Shown: positions 48,789 to 59,982 of the stretch, piece after piece
Numbering within the stretch: position 1 is the first letter of the stretch
Layout of the letters: each line of letters begins with the position of its first letter
Assembly (NCBI GenBank): GCA_033060915.1
Contig: CM065379.1
Coordinates: 33,616,818-33,680,817, forward strand
DNA length: 64,000 nucleotides
Origin: Euryodendron excelsum
Taxonomy: Eukaryota; Streptophyta; Magnoliopsida; Ericales; Pentaphylacaceae
Reading direction: 5' to 3'
The notes under the pieces: generated by a model
Database searches by the model: none
The model's input: only the letters and a program-made list of their open reading frames with translations
Told to the model about the DNA's origin: nothing
Made by a program: the position numbers and the translations under genes

Positions 48789-50602
48789 TTAGAACTTGAG
48801 CTTGAGAAGGAAAGGCATCTGGTCTGAGAAGGGTGGATCGGAATATTTTCCGGCGAGAATTTGTGAAGAGACATACTGGTTTGCGGCCTCTGTGTAATGA
48901 ATTCCATCCCAATTCACATACTCAGTATTATCACTGCACCCTTTGGCCGTGACTGAGCTCCCATTTATGACTTTTGTTAGCCCACAGGCCACCCGACTGT
49001 CATAGTTCAATGGCGGACCTCCATAGCCACAACACGCCATTATGGGTTGTTCGAATCCTGCAAATTAGTATTCATGCAAAATCAAATTGGATTCTCATTG
49101 ATAGTTGTCTAAATTTTGTTCTGTGTCAGCGAAAGAGAAGGGAAAAAAGAAAAAAATTCATCACCATCCCATGTCAAAATTGCTCAAAACTCGAACAAAA
49201 TTTTGCATGATTTGTAATTTTGGAAGTAAGAGTTTTTTTCTTGTATTAGAGTCATACTCACCATAACGAGAATAGTTTGCAATGAGATTAGATTTAATTG
49301 TGAATATATCTACATATGTCACATTTGCATCCGAGTACTGGCCCTGCAACTTTCTGCAGAGTGCATGGAGCTGCAGGTTGAGAAGTCTCGAAGCTTGGTT
49401 ATGGGAGCTGACGCATCCTAGCTCGTCAAGCTTTGATTGATCGGTTCCAAATCTGGCAATATTCTGACCCAAGCAACCGAGAGGACCCGTGTTATGAATC
49501 CAGAAATTTCTTGCCCCTTGGTCATATAATTTCTGAGGAAAAAAGAAAGGGAAAAAAAAAAAAAAAACACTGATGAGATTCTTTGCTAATCTTCGAAAAG
49601 CATTCATTTCTCCGCGCATGTGTATGTTAGTGCTTTCAGAAAACCTGACCTCAATTCCTGCTTCAAATTCTGCTAAAATGGTCGGAATTGAAGCGATGAT
49701 TTGATCCAATGACTTGGAATAGAAGGCACCAGCAAGATCATTCTGGCCTATGTCAAACATGTAAAGCCCCTTCACAAAATAATCTTTGGTAGGTAGGTAC
49801 TTATCAAGTTTCTTTGCTGCAAAAAAAAAAAAAAAAAAATCAAATACAATAATGAACAATCTGTCAAATGATTCCTCAACATCTGACACTCACATGCTAG
49901 ATTATTCCGTAAAACAGTAAAAGCTTTTATATACAAAAAACAACAAATTTTGTGCAGTCATTGGAAGTTACGAGAACGTACTTTGAGCTAGCAGTTCAAG
50001 CGTCCGGGCCTTGAATCTGAAAAACTGAGCCACCTGAATCCCAAATGAAAACGGGCTTACAGATGTGGCAGTTGCCGGAAGAATAGTAGACCCTGCAGCT
50101 GCAAAATTGCATCCCTTTCTGAAACTTGGCACACCAATTGAATCCAAATATGGATTCAGAAATGGCAGGTCCATTGCATCCACTGCAACATAAGAAGAAG
50201 AAGAAGAAGAATATTATAAACGATGGAAAGGGCACCCAACACAGGACTGAAAATCCCAAATTTTCCCTATCATGGAAACAGAGGAAAACAGGGGAATATG
50301 CAATGAAGAAAACAGAAGTGGAAGTGAATACGCAACAGAAATTTTCAATCAATGGTCAGAAATTTACATAAGAAATCTATGATCAGACGGCCGTCGCAGA
50401 ATCTCCCGGATGGTTTTTTGAAGTAAGTCTGTCCATTTGGAGGGTCAAGGCGTTCGGCAAGCCCGGCAACAAGCCCGCCTGAGTCGGAATTTGAATCTCC
50501 AAAGTTGAAAACAGCTGGGTGATTGAAGTCAATAGAATTGGTGAGAGGCAACAAGATAGAACATAAGGTGAGGATTTGGAGGACAGAGTTCTTGAGAGCC
50601 AT
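48789..50602 (-). CDS. GDSL esterase/lipase
   Basis: Five exons: 50,602-50,368, 50,182-49,982, 49,816-49,650, 49,532-49,262 and 49,057-48,789; all junctions are GT-AG and in phase, giving 380 aa. Residues 1-23 form a signal peptide, so the enzyme is probably secreted or vacuolar. SGNH blocks: FGDSNSD with nucleophile Ser37, NFAAAGS around Gly109, DIGQND with Asn171, and DGIHYTEAAN with Asp342 and His345. Length and motifs (GLYMFDIGQND, HNTGPLGC, CCGYGG, SDPPFSDQMPF near the end) fit the plant family of At1g54790-like enzymes. The family hydrolyses acyl or acetyl esters; the substrate cannot be told from sequence. The start was chosen as the ATG at 50,602, preceding a good signal peptide; a TTG twelve bases upstream is not used. 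No damage seen. Confidence 0.95.
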
Positions 50603-51971
50603 GTCCTGTGGCAATACAGCCTTTGGCTTTGCAGTTGTTGTATGTAAAGTAACTAACTACCTACCTATCTACCAGATGTATAAAAAGGAGGCTGGTGAGT
50701 TTTGTGTGAAATGTAAGTTTGCTTTAGGTTTGGGAAACCCCAAAAAAAAAAATTGGAAGTCATTGTTAATTACCAAAACAGCCTTGTATGCATCATAGGG
50801 CTTCTATTAATTAATTCACACCGTTACACTAATTTGAATGCGGATCCACGACGACTTGCTTTAATTAGTCAAGTGGTAGTAGGAACTAACCACCATAGTT
50901 TATGGATCCATTGTTGTGTTGAAAAGCAACCCAATAGAAAGAAGAAGAAAAAGAAATCAGGGTTGCTCCAAAGTGTAAATTTCATCTTCAATGACATCCA
51001 CAGCACAACCTTGTGGTGTGATTAACTCCCCAAGGTAGACCGTTTGATGGGTAATATAATATAAGAAGACAAGGACCATTTTTGGGTAGAGAAGTAATGT
51101 ATGTGGGTGGGCAATTTAGGAATTTTGAAAAACCTGAAAAGCAAAAGGCACCAGCCTGAATTCTGTTTCGAAAGCAAATGTTGGATTTTGCTTCCACGGA
51201 TGGCAACCCCCAGGCTTTGTTTTCATGCTTTGGGAAAGAATGTGCATTACTCCAAAAAAAAAAAAAAATTAGGAAATGCCATAAAAACCCAGAACTTTCA
51301 GGAAATGACAACAAAGTTCAGATGCATGAGTGAGTGATTGGGAAACTTCAAGAAAAGAAAAGAAAAGAAAAAGAAAATATAGAAAGAGATCAACAACTAT
51401 CTTGGTTTTTGCTCACAAGTCTCTACTTAGTCATCTTAGCGACACCTTAATTCCAAAACAAAAAAAAAAAATATTGGGATGTCCACCACAAATCTTGCAA
51501 ACAAACTAAAAATAAGTTCTTCATGAAATCATCTTCCCTGATGAGATCAAGTCATTATACAAAGAAAAACATGCATATCATTGTCACTCGACTGAACCAG
51601 CAGAACGAATCTCTGCATCACGTGCCTCAAACTTCAATATACAGCGACTACTCATGTTCAGTTTCCATTGATTATCCAATCAAAGGATGCAGAACCAGAG
51701 AGGTGACTCACTGAAAGGGCAATCTAAATGCACTAGCATATACAGCATAGTTTCTAACCCCAGCTGAGAGAAACCAAAAAAAAATGTACCAATACAGAAT
51801 ATCTATTTCATTTCTTTGGCTTTCTCCAACTGTTTTTCCTTTTATCAATGAAACAAAACTATTTTCAATCATCTTGGTTTCAGTAACGTGAACGAAACTA
51901 AACTGAGTGAAATTCTTATGCTTGGACAGTGTAACACTCCTTTTGCACTGCGAATAACTAATGATGCAGCT
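50603..51971. promoter_or_regulatory. intergenic: GDSL upstream region and kinesin 3' flank
   Basis: 1.37 kb without coding sequence. It must hold the GDSL promoter (no clear TATA box; a weak TTTTTATACA on the minus strand about 80 bp upstream of the ATG) and the kinesin 3' UTR and poly(A) region. Several A-runs and AAAAG repeats near 51,355-51,375. Confidence 0.5.
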
Positions 51972-54900
51972 TCACTTCACCCTCTTAACATGAAAGAACG
52001 ATCCAACCCATGAGATGAGGGAACTAATGTCTAATATCTTATGCAGAAAGCTTATACTTTTGCCAGACTCTCTGCAAAGTTTGTCAGATCTTTCAGCAGC
52101 TTCCAATCTGACCTTCTGAGCTCTGTTCTCTCTTTTAAGCTGCAGAAGTATCAAAACCTCAGAACTTCAAAAGGTATAGAATGCCCTCGTATTCTAAAAG
52201 TTGACTCTTATGAAATCAAAGGGCATCACATGGAGTAGTTCGGTGGAAGAATAATGATCTCAAGTCGAACAAAAAATGAAAGAACTCGCAAAGGCTCGTA
52301 TCTTTTATGCTCATATTTGAAATTCTGACAATTTTCTCAGTTGCATTAAAGAACCAGATTCAACGTATGGTTGCTAAAAACACCATGTTTGAGGTTGAAA
52401 TTTCAATTATACCAGATTATGTACCAGCTTTCGTCCTTACCCTTTTTTTGGTTGAAGACGTGAAAGATCCACCTTTTTTTATGGCAATTTTAAGTCATTT
52501 ATCATGAAATTGCTCCCAAAGCGTATCCATATTTGTTTCTCTTACCTCTTCAATGGAGATAACAAGCTCTTCTACAGCTTGTTGCAATGAGGAAATTGTT
52601 TGAAATGTAAGATCTTCATACGCTGATTCCATTTCTTCTGCTGAACTAGGATCAAAGAAAATACCCTCTAGTATGAACAGCTCCTCCAGTAACTTTACAT
52701 CTTCAACGTCCAACTTCTCCCTCAACTGTATGCAAAATGTAAAGTTGCTTAGAGACTATACGATATAAATTCACAAATAGAACTTCAGAATATTGATCCA
52801 TCTGACCTTGTCTAAAATTCTCTCACAAGCCCCATCTTTATCCAGAGTTGGAGCTCCATGATTCTTAGTATATTTATCTTCTTTGCGGCCAACACGTGGC
52901 GATGCCTTTATATGCTTTGCCCTACCAAAATGATGAACAAATTAGCCCTCACATTTAATGTTCACAAGGGGAAAATTTTTACTGAATACAGGGTGTAGAA
53001 AAGTTATGGCTGCTTAAGAAAGCACACCAAATAATTTCAGAAGTCGATAGATTTCCTTAAAATTAAAGTCAGCAATTCCTAGTTCAAAAGGTCAAATATC
53101 ATCATCATGCTTTACTCTCATCAACTCGGAGGAACAAAAATGAACAAGAAGATTGCAAGTTCCATAAACCAAAGGTTCAGATGATCAATTTGATGATTAT
53201 GACGTATTAATTTCTGTTTACTATTATTAGCTCATTTGAGTTTAGTCAAGGGTAAACTACTCAAAAGGGTGAGCTTGACATAAAACTTAAAAGGACCCAT
53301 AGCAAAGCTATAGGTGAGAAGATTATTTCACAGTATCTTCTGTTCTTATATGAATCAACCTAAAACAAGTTCAGTAGGCAATTTTAGCACCCAAACTGCC
53401 AATACCATTAAGGGCCAATACAATTAAGGGTGGCGGATCCAACTCTCAATTGATATTGCATAGAACTGAAAAAGTATGCTGTATAGCAGATTTGAATTGA
53501 CATACCTTGTACCAAAACGAAGGGTGGACAAGCTTTCTGATGCATTTGAAGGACTTGGTGAACAACAACACAGTAATGCAGTTCGAGAGTTCCCTCCCTG
53601 TAAGATTAGAACTAGTGGGTCTTCGGTACAAAATGAAAATGATATGGGGAGATGGGACTAATGTGAAGGAAACTAACAAGAGCATCTTGAAGAATCCGAG
53701 TGAGCTTAGAATCGCGATATGGAATGTGATTTGCTTTGCTCGGTGGACCACAGGTCAATGAATTGATTACATTTCCAAGGGCTGAAAGTGACTTGTTGAT
53801 GGTCTTTGCTTCTTCAAGAACTCTTCCCTCAGCCCCGGTCTTCTTTATTTTTTCAGACCCTGCCAAGTCCACAAGAACCAACTTTCCAGTTTTGACCCTG
53901 TCCACACTGAGAAATGTCTAAGACTAGTTCGTATAAATCCACAATGCTAATTAGAACATTCAAATTTTTTTAGATAATGAAAAACTACCTCTTATCAGTT
54001 GTTAATTCCTGCTGGATTGTGAATATGTAAACACAATGACTTCTACTGCTGGACATATTCATTTCTATTTCTGTTAAAGCTTAACAGCAATGTTTTAAAC
54101 TTCAAGACAGAAATTTACTGTATAATGAATTAGTACAGTTGAAAAGGAGAAACAGAGGATACGGGTCTCTCCAACTGCTCTGTTGGCAATCCCACTCTGC
54201 ATTTCAAGATTATGTAAGAAGCTGACCTATGTGAGATAAAACTGAGAAAAACTTCTCAAGAAGTTATTGTCTTACCGATAGACTTTGCAATGCATCTGCA
54301 GGGTCTGATAGAGAGATCTGGAACAGAAAGATCAAAAGCTTTTGGCGGTGAGAAAGCACATATGACATCACTAAAATTAAATTCCACGGCAAAGTCATCA
54401 AGAACTTCGATCCTACTTAATGTAGTCAGCCCTGTCTAAATTTCACATGAAACTATGATTGGCACTGCCATATGATTTACAGGTAGATTTGGCCAATATT
54501 TTAATTTTGAAGTCAGAATGTGTTGCATTGCTCCTGCAATGTCCAAGTGATCCTTCCGTGAATGAGATTTGGATGGATAACTGTAACATGAGTAGCCTCT
54601 GGTCTTCTATGTAATTTGTGTGTCCATCTGTTTAAGGCCTACAGACAACTGAGCTAACAGAAAAGCCTCAAAGACCAGGTTACTGGTATAGTCCTCAACA
54701 TACACTATATGCTGAGTGAGATGGCTTATGTGAAAAGTATTAGACAAAGAGGAGCACTGTAAGCGCTCACACATGTATAGTATTATGATTAAGATTAAGC
54801 ATCAGGATTCCGAGAAGGAAAAGAGGAGGAAAAGAAACAGGAAAGATAGAACTAACCTCAGTTACTCCAGACAACAAGATTCCTTGCACTTTACACTCCT

Positions 54901-57086
54901 TGATCTGTATGTTGTCCTTTGATAAATCAAAAAGGTCCCTGACAGAAAGGAATCCAACTATGATATAACTTAGATTAAAAATGACATAGAAATACATCAA
55001 ATTCAACATTTGTGTTACTGATCATATAATCACCGAAATAGGTGACCTGGAACATAGGAAGAGAATCATATAATGGAGAATAAATACTTCTTTGGGTGAT
55101 ACAAACCTTATGTTCTCCATATAGATCTCTACCTATAAGGGTGAAAAGGAAAAGGACAAAATGTTATTGGATGTAACTAACAGTGACTGCTAAAATATAC
55201 CAGTCTCTAGTGCAAGATGAAAAGAAGTGTCCCTCTACCATTGACAATTTTATAGTGGCTTTGTCTTCAGAAATTTTAAAACCCTTGAAAAGCTCATCAA
55301 TTAGTCTTGGCAGTAATCCTTTGTTCTGCTCATCACAATCTAGAATGCTGGGACCCTGGACCAAAAAGGTTATGTATAAGCCAAATTGAATAATCATACT
55401 CATCATATCTAGAAAATACAAATGATATATCAATACATCACCTCCATGCTATATGTCTTCCCCGCTCCTGTCTGTTACAATGAACAAGGAATGTTATCAA
55501 TCTGAAATAAAATATGAGTGTATTTCATCTGCAATTTTATAGGAGGGACCAAAAAAAAAGTAACTATGCACTTCAAAAAGCAATTCCATACAAACCAACT
55601 TGATTTAGCTTACAGCATATCACTCATCCCTTTCATTTACTATAAAATAACCATAATTGTGTGACAGTGTGACACAACATAAACAGTGGCCTTGGCAGAT
55701 TAACTGAGATGGCTTTTCAGTTATACTAATGAGCAAGAACAGCATTCCTTGATTTACTGTAAAAAAAACCTATGACAAATTTAACAAATGGATTGAGCTG
55801 AGTACAATTTAAAGTTACAACCTTGCATTAGTTCACTCCTTGGAACAGAAAGTTATAAAATAAAAAAAAAATTAAAGTGGTATGCAAGGTCTTTCCAACT
55901 AATGCCTTGACAGAGAACAACAGGAACTCTCCAGTTAGATTCTTTGATGTGCCTAATTATATCTTTACTCCTGCCGGAAAAACGCCCCGCATAACTCAGA
56001 TGGTTCAACAAACCACTGAGTTACAACATGGAGATAACAATTGATAAATTAGAACCGTTCTACTTCATTAAGATATTCTTTGATCTTTAGGAGTGTGTGA
56101 AAACATCCTAGTGAATGAATGAAAAACTAACACAAAGGCATTTTGCAACAGAAATCCATCACACCATACGAGACACTGAATAAATTGACAGCCATCTGAG
56201 CACTGTTTTAAGAAAACTTAAAGCTGACCCCACCCCATCACGTGTTGTGAAGGCTTCCATATCTTTGAATGACCCCATTCACGACCGCAGATGTTCACTT
56301 TCATGTGACACATAAACTACAAGGCTACAACAGGTTTTTTAATTTCCATGGGACCCCAAACTTTGTGTAAACAAAGTTAAGAAAAAAGCATCTCCCATAC
56401 GTACGCAGATCGTACATTGCCAAAAAAATCACCATAATATGCCTCAGTTTACAAGTACACCATAGAGATCTGTTTCAGGTAAATGCTTCTACATTTTCAT
56501 AGTACCAAAAAAGAGTTCTCAATGCTCAACTCAAAAACAGATTGAGTTACATGTCAATTACCTGTCCATATGTAATGATAGTCCCATTTATTGCATTAAC
56601 AGCATCTGTTTAATCAAGTTTAAAAGAAAAATTTAACAAAATTCGAAACAATAGAGTAAGGTCAAGATACTTGGAATTCGAGTTGGTTGGCTTACATCAA
56701 CCAACATCATCTCAACAATTATACTGACCTTCAGTTCAAAGAAAAACAAAAGAAAATTCAAATATATTCTGATAATACCTCGAACAATTGGCAGAGCTAA
56801 GAATTCGTAGACATCAGCTTGTTCAGATCCCTGATAGAACACCCTATCGAAGCTAAACGTGTACGCTTCTTCCTTCTCATCCTGCATTTCGTCAATGCAA
56901 TCACTAACGCATCAATTTTACACGCGCACATAATACATAAATACATGTTTATGAACATAAAAGAGACAGAACCTTGAATACGAAAGTTTCAGCGTCTAAG
57001 CTTCGAATGCAGATGCCATCGCCATGATCTCTTCTCTCCTTCGAACTCAGAGGTCTGAATCGTGCGCAGACTGTGATGTTCGACAT
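51972..57086 (-). CDS. KIN1: kinesin-like motor protein, KIN-1 type
   Basis: Fifteen exons: 57,086-56,973; 56,881-56,779; 56,605-56,562; 55,471-55,442; 55,355-55,239; 55,132-55,107; 54,938-54,857; 54,317-54,276; 54,196-54,163; 54,064-53,989; 53,906-53,678; 53,597-53,506; 52,921-52,807; 52,725-52,546; 52,139-51,972. All are GT-AG and in phase, 483 aa. The N-terminal motor domain (about 1-335) has the P-loop GQTGAGKT (86-93), switch I NMSSSRSH (200-207) and switch II DLAGSE (236-241), so it should be an ATP-driven microtubule motor. Then a linker and a short coiled coil (about 369-440, [17 protein letters not shown]), and a basic/hydrophobic tail ending HVKRVK. The compact size and N-terminal motor match the single plant kinesin-1-like gene (Arabidopsis At3g63480 type). 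The last intron's donor (GAG, GTAAGAG) is strong; retention would give a shorter end. Confidence 0.93.
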
Positions 57087-57158
57087 AACTCTACCCTGCA
57101 AAAACCCTCAATCTCACAATGATTTTGATTCGAACCCATCACCAATCAAATATAGCTT

Positions 57159-57166
57159 CTTATATA
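57159..57166 (-). promoter_or_regulatory. probable TATA box of the kinesin gene
   Basis: TATATAAG on the minus strand (context GGCTATATAAGAAG), 73-80 bp upstream of the ATG at 57,086. An ATTGG/CCAAT motif lies nearby at about 57,141. Confidence 0.4.
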
Positions 57167-57412
57167 GCCCCCCCTTGATTCTACTTTCCATTTTCCCGCT
57201 TCGCTTTGAGCCTTCAAACTCTGAAGTGAAATGTATTGGTCGCTTGGTCTTCCAATTTTACCCTTTTAATTCACTTATTTCCTTCTTTTTTTTCATCCTC
57301 AGATGTCTAATACCTATTGTTTATGCATTGTATTCCCTACCAAAGGGAGCCTTATAAACGAGCTCCGACCTTTATGCATTGTATTATTCTTAATGGTAGA
57401 GGTCATTCTTGT

Positions 57413-57770
57413 TAGAGCATCTCATTTAAAATTGCTAATATTTTTTTAAATTTGGTCATATAAAGAGTCCATTGGAGAGTTATTTTTAAAATTTCGCTCT
57501 CTAAAATGGCCATATAGAGAGCCAATCTCAAAAAGGCTCTCCAATGGGCTCTATGTATGGCCAAATCTAAAAAAATGACCTTCTAATGAACTCTCTATAT
57601 GACTCTTTATTTGAGAGAATCTTACTTTGGTTCTCTAAATATAGAGAAGCAAAAATTCTTCTCTAAACTTTAAATAATATTATTTCATAAATCTCTTTCA
57701 TTCTCTTTCCTCTTTTTGTGCTCTTTTTTTTTGGATAATTGTTAAAAAAATAATCATTTATGAGGTGCTA
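57413..57770. mobile_element. MITE-like element upstream of the kinesin gene
   Basis: About 360 bp, A/T-rich. Left end AGCATCTCATTTA pairs with right end TATGAGGTGCT with one mismatch. Internal repeats also pair: CCATTGGAGAG near 57,468 with CTCTCCAATGG near 57,538, and CATATAGAGAG with CTCTCTATATG. No coding capacity. Its exact ends are uncertain. Confidence 0.4.
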
Positions 57771-58986
57771 GTTAAAATAGTAAGTATTGTTAAAAGATTT
57801 TTTTTAAAAGGTGGCTAGCTAAAATAGAGAATAAAATTTTTAAATATATTTTAATTAGTTACTTTAAAGACTCTTATGGCTCTTATGCGAGTACAGGGAA
57901 TAGAAATAATTTTGTAATATTTTAATTAGAAGAAAAAAAATGAATATTCGCTATAATTTAGGTCGTACAAAAAGCACAAGTCATTATATACTTGCATAAT
58001 TTGAAAGTTTTTTGGAAACAAAAAGTCCCTAAACTCAATATAAAAACATTTTCAGGAAATTAGAAACCCGATTGTACTAAAAATCTAGGTCCAATATTCC
58101 CCAAGTAGAAAAGGAACTTTTTTTTTTTTCTTTCATATACCCACTCTTGCGGTGAAAAAGAAAAATAGGATTGGGACTATTAAAAATCATTGAGGAGCTA
58201 GTACACCTACCACGTGATACCATAGGAACTCAAAGACCTGTCAAATGATGACCCACCCACCTAAAGATGGTTATGTCATATGGGTACTCATGTGTAGCTT
58301 TGGACAAAGATTCCATTATAAGCAAGCTATTTATATGACCCGTTTTCTGAAAATTTGCTTGTTTGCAGTTCCCAAAAAATGGTTTCGAAAACTAGTTTTC
58401 GAGAACTGTTCTTGAAGATGATTTCAGAAAGGAAATGTGTTTGGTACATGCAGTCAGAAGCTAGTTTTCGAAATCGGAACTAGCAAAAATATGTTCGAAA
58501 TCGGAACTAGATATTTGAATAATAATTTCCCCCCTTTTGTTAAAAACCCCACTTATTAGTACAATGAAAATCGCAAACGTTAGCAAAAATATTTTCATAA
58601 GAGCAATGTATCTTAGTTGATTCACAGAACTATTAACATTATTTTGTTGAGAAGAGTTGGTGCACGTATTGAAAATATGGTGTGCAATCAGAGATGCATC
58701 TCTAAGGAAAATATTCAGCACAAAAGTAGCACCTTTGTTTTTAAGTGCTACTTCTGTAATTTTACTTTCCATGTTTCGATTGGTCCTTCAATATAAAGTT
58801 TAAATCTAAACAGCAATAAATTGATGCTGCTACACCATTGAAACTGCCCCAGCAGTAAAACTTCATTTACCGATCATCCTAATAAAAATTAATCTCATAG
58901 CTTTTAAAATATAAGGGTAAAAAGGTAATTTACCAATAGCTTTAATAGCGGTATTGTAAAACAGCTGACTTAAGGTGAGTAATAGG
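57771..58986. other. A/T-rich intergenic stretch with palindromic block
   Basis: No gene seen. 58,330-58,520 has related GAAAACTAGTTTTC and CGAAATCGGAACTAG phrases, including an 18-bp perfect palindrome at 58,385-58,402, suggesting a small decayed DNA element. Confidence 0.45.
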
Positions 58987-59601
58987 TGTAAGTGAGATTT
59001 TCGGAAAGGCTTGACCAATCACTCGAACTAATATCGAAAAGCACCAACTCGCTGCAAAGAGACAGAGAAGTTAGAATTAGTCGACCTTCTTTGGACTGAT
59101 CACACTCTGACGATTAAGTTAGCAATCTTAATTGAGAATCAAATAAATAAAGAAAGTGTTTGCGTGAGATCAATTGTCCATATTTTGCTACTTAGGGTTT
59201 TGGTATTTATAGTGTAATTGATGGAGTGTTAACCCCTGTGACTACTTTAGGGTTATCATGAGCTATCTCGTAGACCGCATCATTCGCTGTTGACTAATCG
59301 GACATGGGTTCAGCTTTACTGTTGTGCTAGATTCCAACTAATCAGATGTGAGCATAGACGTTGCGTGGCAAGCTGCTGCCACATTAAATGCGAGTCATTT
59401 CTACATTAAATGCTGAGACCAGAGCATTAAATGCTTTGATTATATCCATTGGTTGGGCTTGGGCCCAAGGTTGACATCAGGTTAGTGATGCAGGCTTGGC
59501 CGCATTGTTGATCTTTTGGGCTATCCCGTAGCCCTGCTTCATTCGATTAATTTTTATTAGGCTTGACTAAATGGATTGGACCGGAATTCTTTTGACCTAC
59601 A
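58987..59601 (-). repeat. probable 3' LTR of Tat-A (second copy)
   Basis: 615 bp from TGTAAGTGAG to GACCTACA on the plus strand. A TATAAATA box on the minus strand at 59,214-59,221 is correctly placed for an LTR promoter. The right edge is followed by ATTGGCTCCCAGCCC, whose complement is purine-rich as expected for a polypurine tract. The partner LTR is outside the window, so the ends are unconfirmed. Confidence 0.5.
59214..59221 (-). promoter_or_regulatory. TATA box of Tat-A LTR
   Basis: TATAAATA on the minus strand, context CACTATAAATACC. Confidence 0.5.
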
Positions 59602-59982
59602 ATTGGCTCCCAGCCCTTGCACCCTTTTTGGCTCTTCAAAGGGCAAGGGCTGCGTTGGGTCATAATGACGCTCCTTTAAGCACGCTTCCGTTTTGGCGGT
59701 TATTTGGCCACGTGGACTACACGGATTTAAAGCCACTGTGATGAGACGCTGGGGCAATGATAGCCAACATGACGTTTTGCCGTTATGACATGATTGCTAT
59801 CGTTTCGCCCGAATGAACTAATGTCATAGGCAAGTATAAAGAAGGGTGCCCTTTTTAGTAAAGGGCACTTGTTTTACTTCATTTCCTTGTCTAAGAGTGT
59901 CCCTCGCTTGCCCCCTCCACTGTAAGTCCTTTTTGCGCTCATCTTTTTTTCATAAAATTTTTCCTTCGACGGTTGTCCCCTA

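Noticed and set aside
49161..49889. Single 242-aa frame in the GDSL gene
   Set aside because: It reads through two introns containing long T-runs; the spliced model restores the family motifs without them.
50603..50614. Upstream start for the GDSL protein
   Set aside because: The extra four codons begin at TTG; the ATG at 50,602 gives a standard signal peptide.
55233..55241. Kinesin exon 5 extended through GTAGAG (adding Val-Glu)
   Set aside because: The next exon also begins GTAGAG and codes Val-Glu-Ile-Tyr; ending exon 5 at ATG (55,239) with donor GTAGAG keeps GT-AG and avoids a duplicated pair.
58461..58772. 103-aa minus-strand frame with a hydrophobic segment
   Set aside because: A/T-rich intergenic sequence without recognisable domain, start context or splice support.
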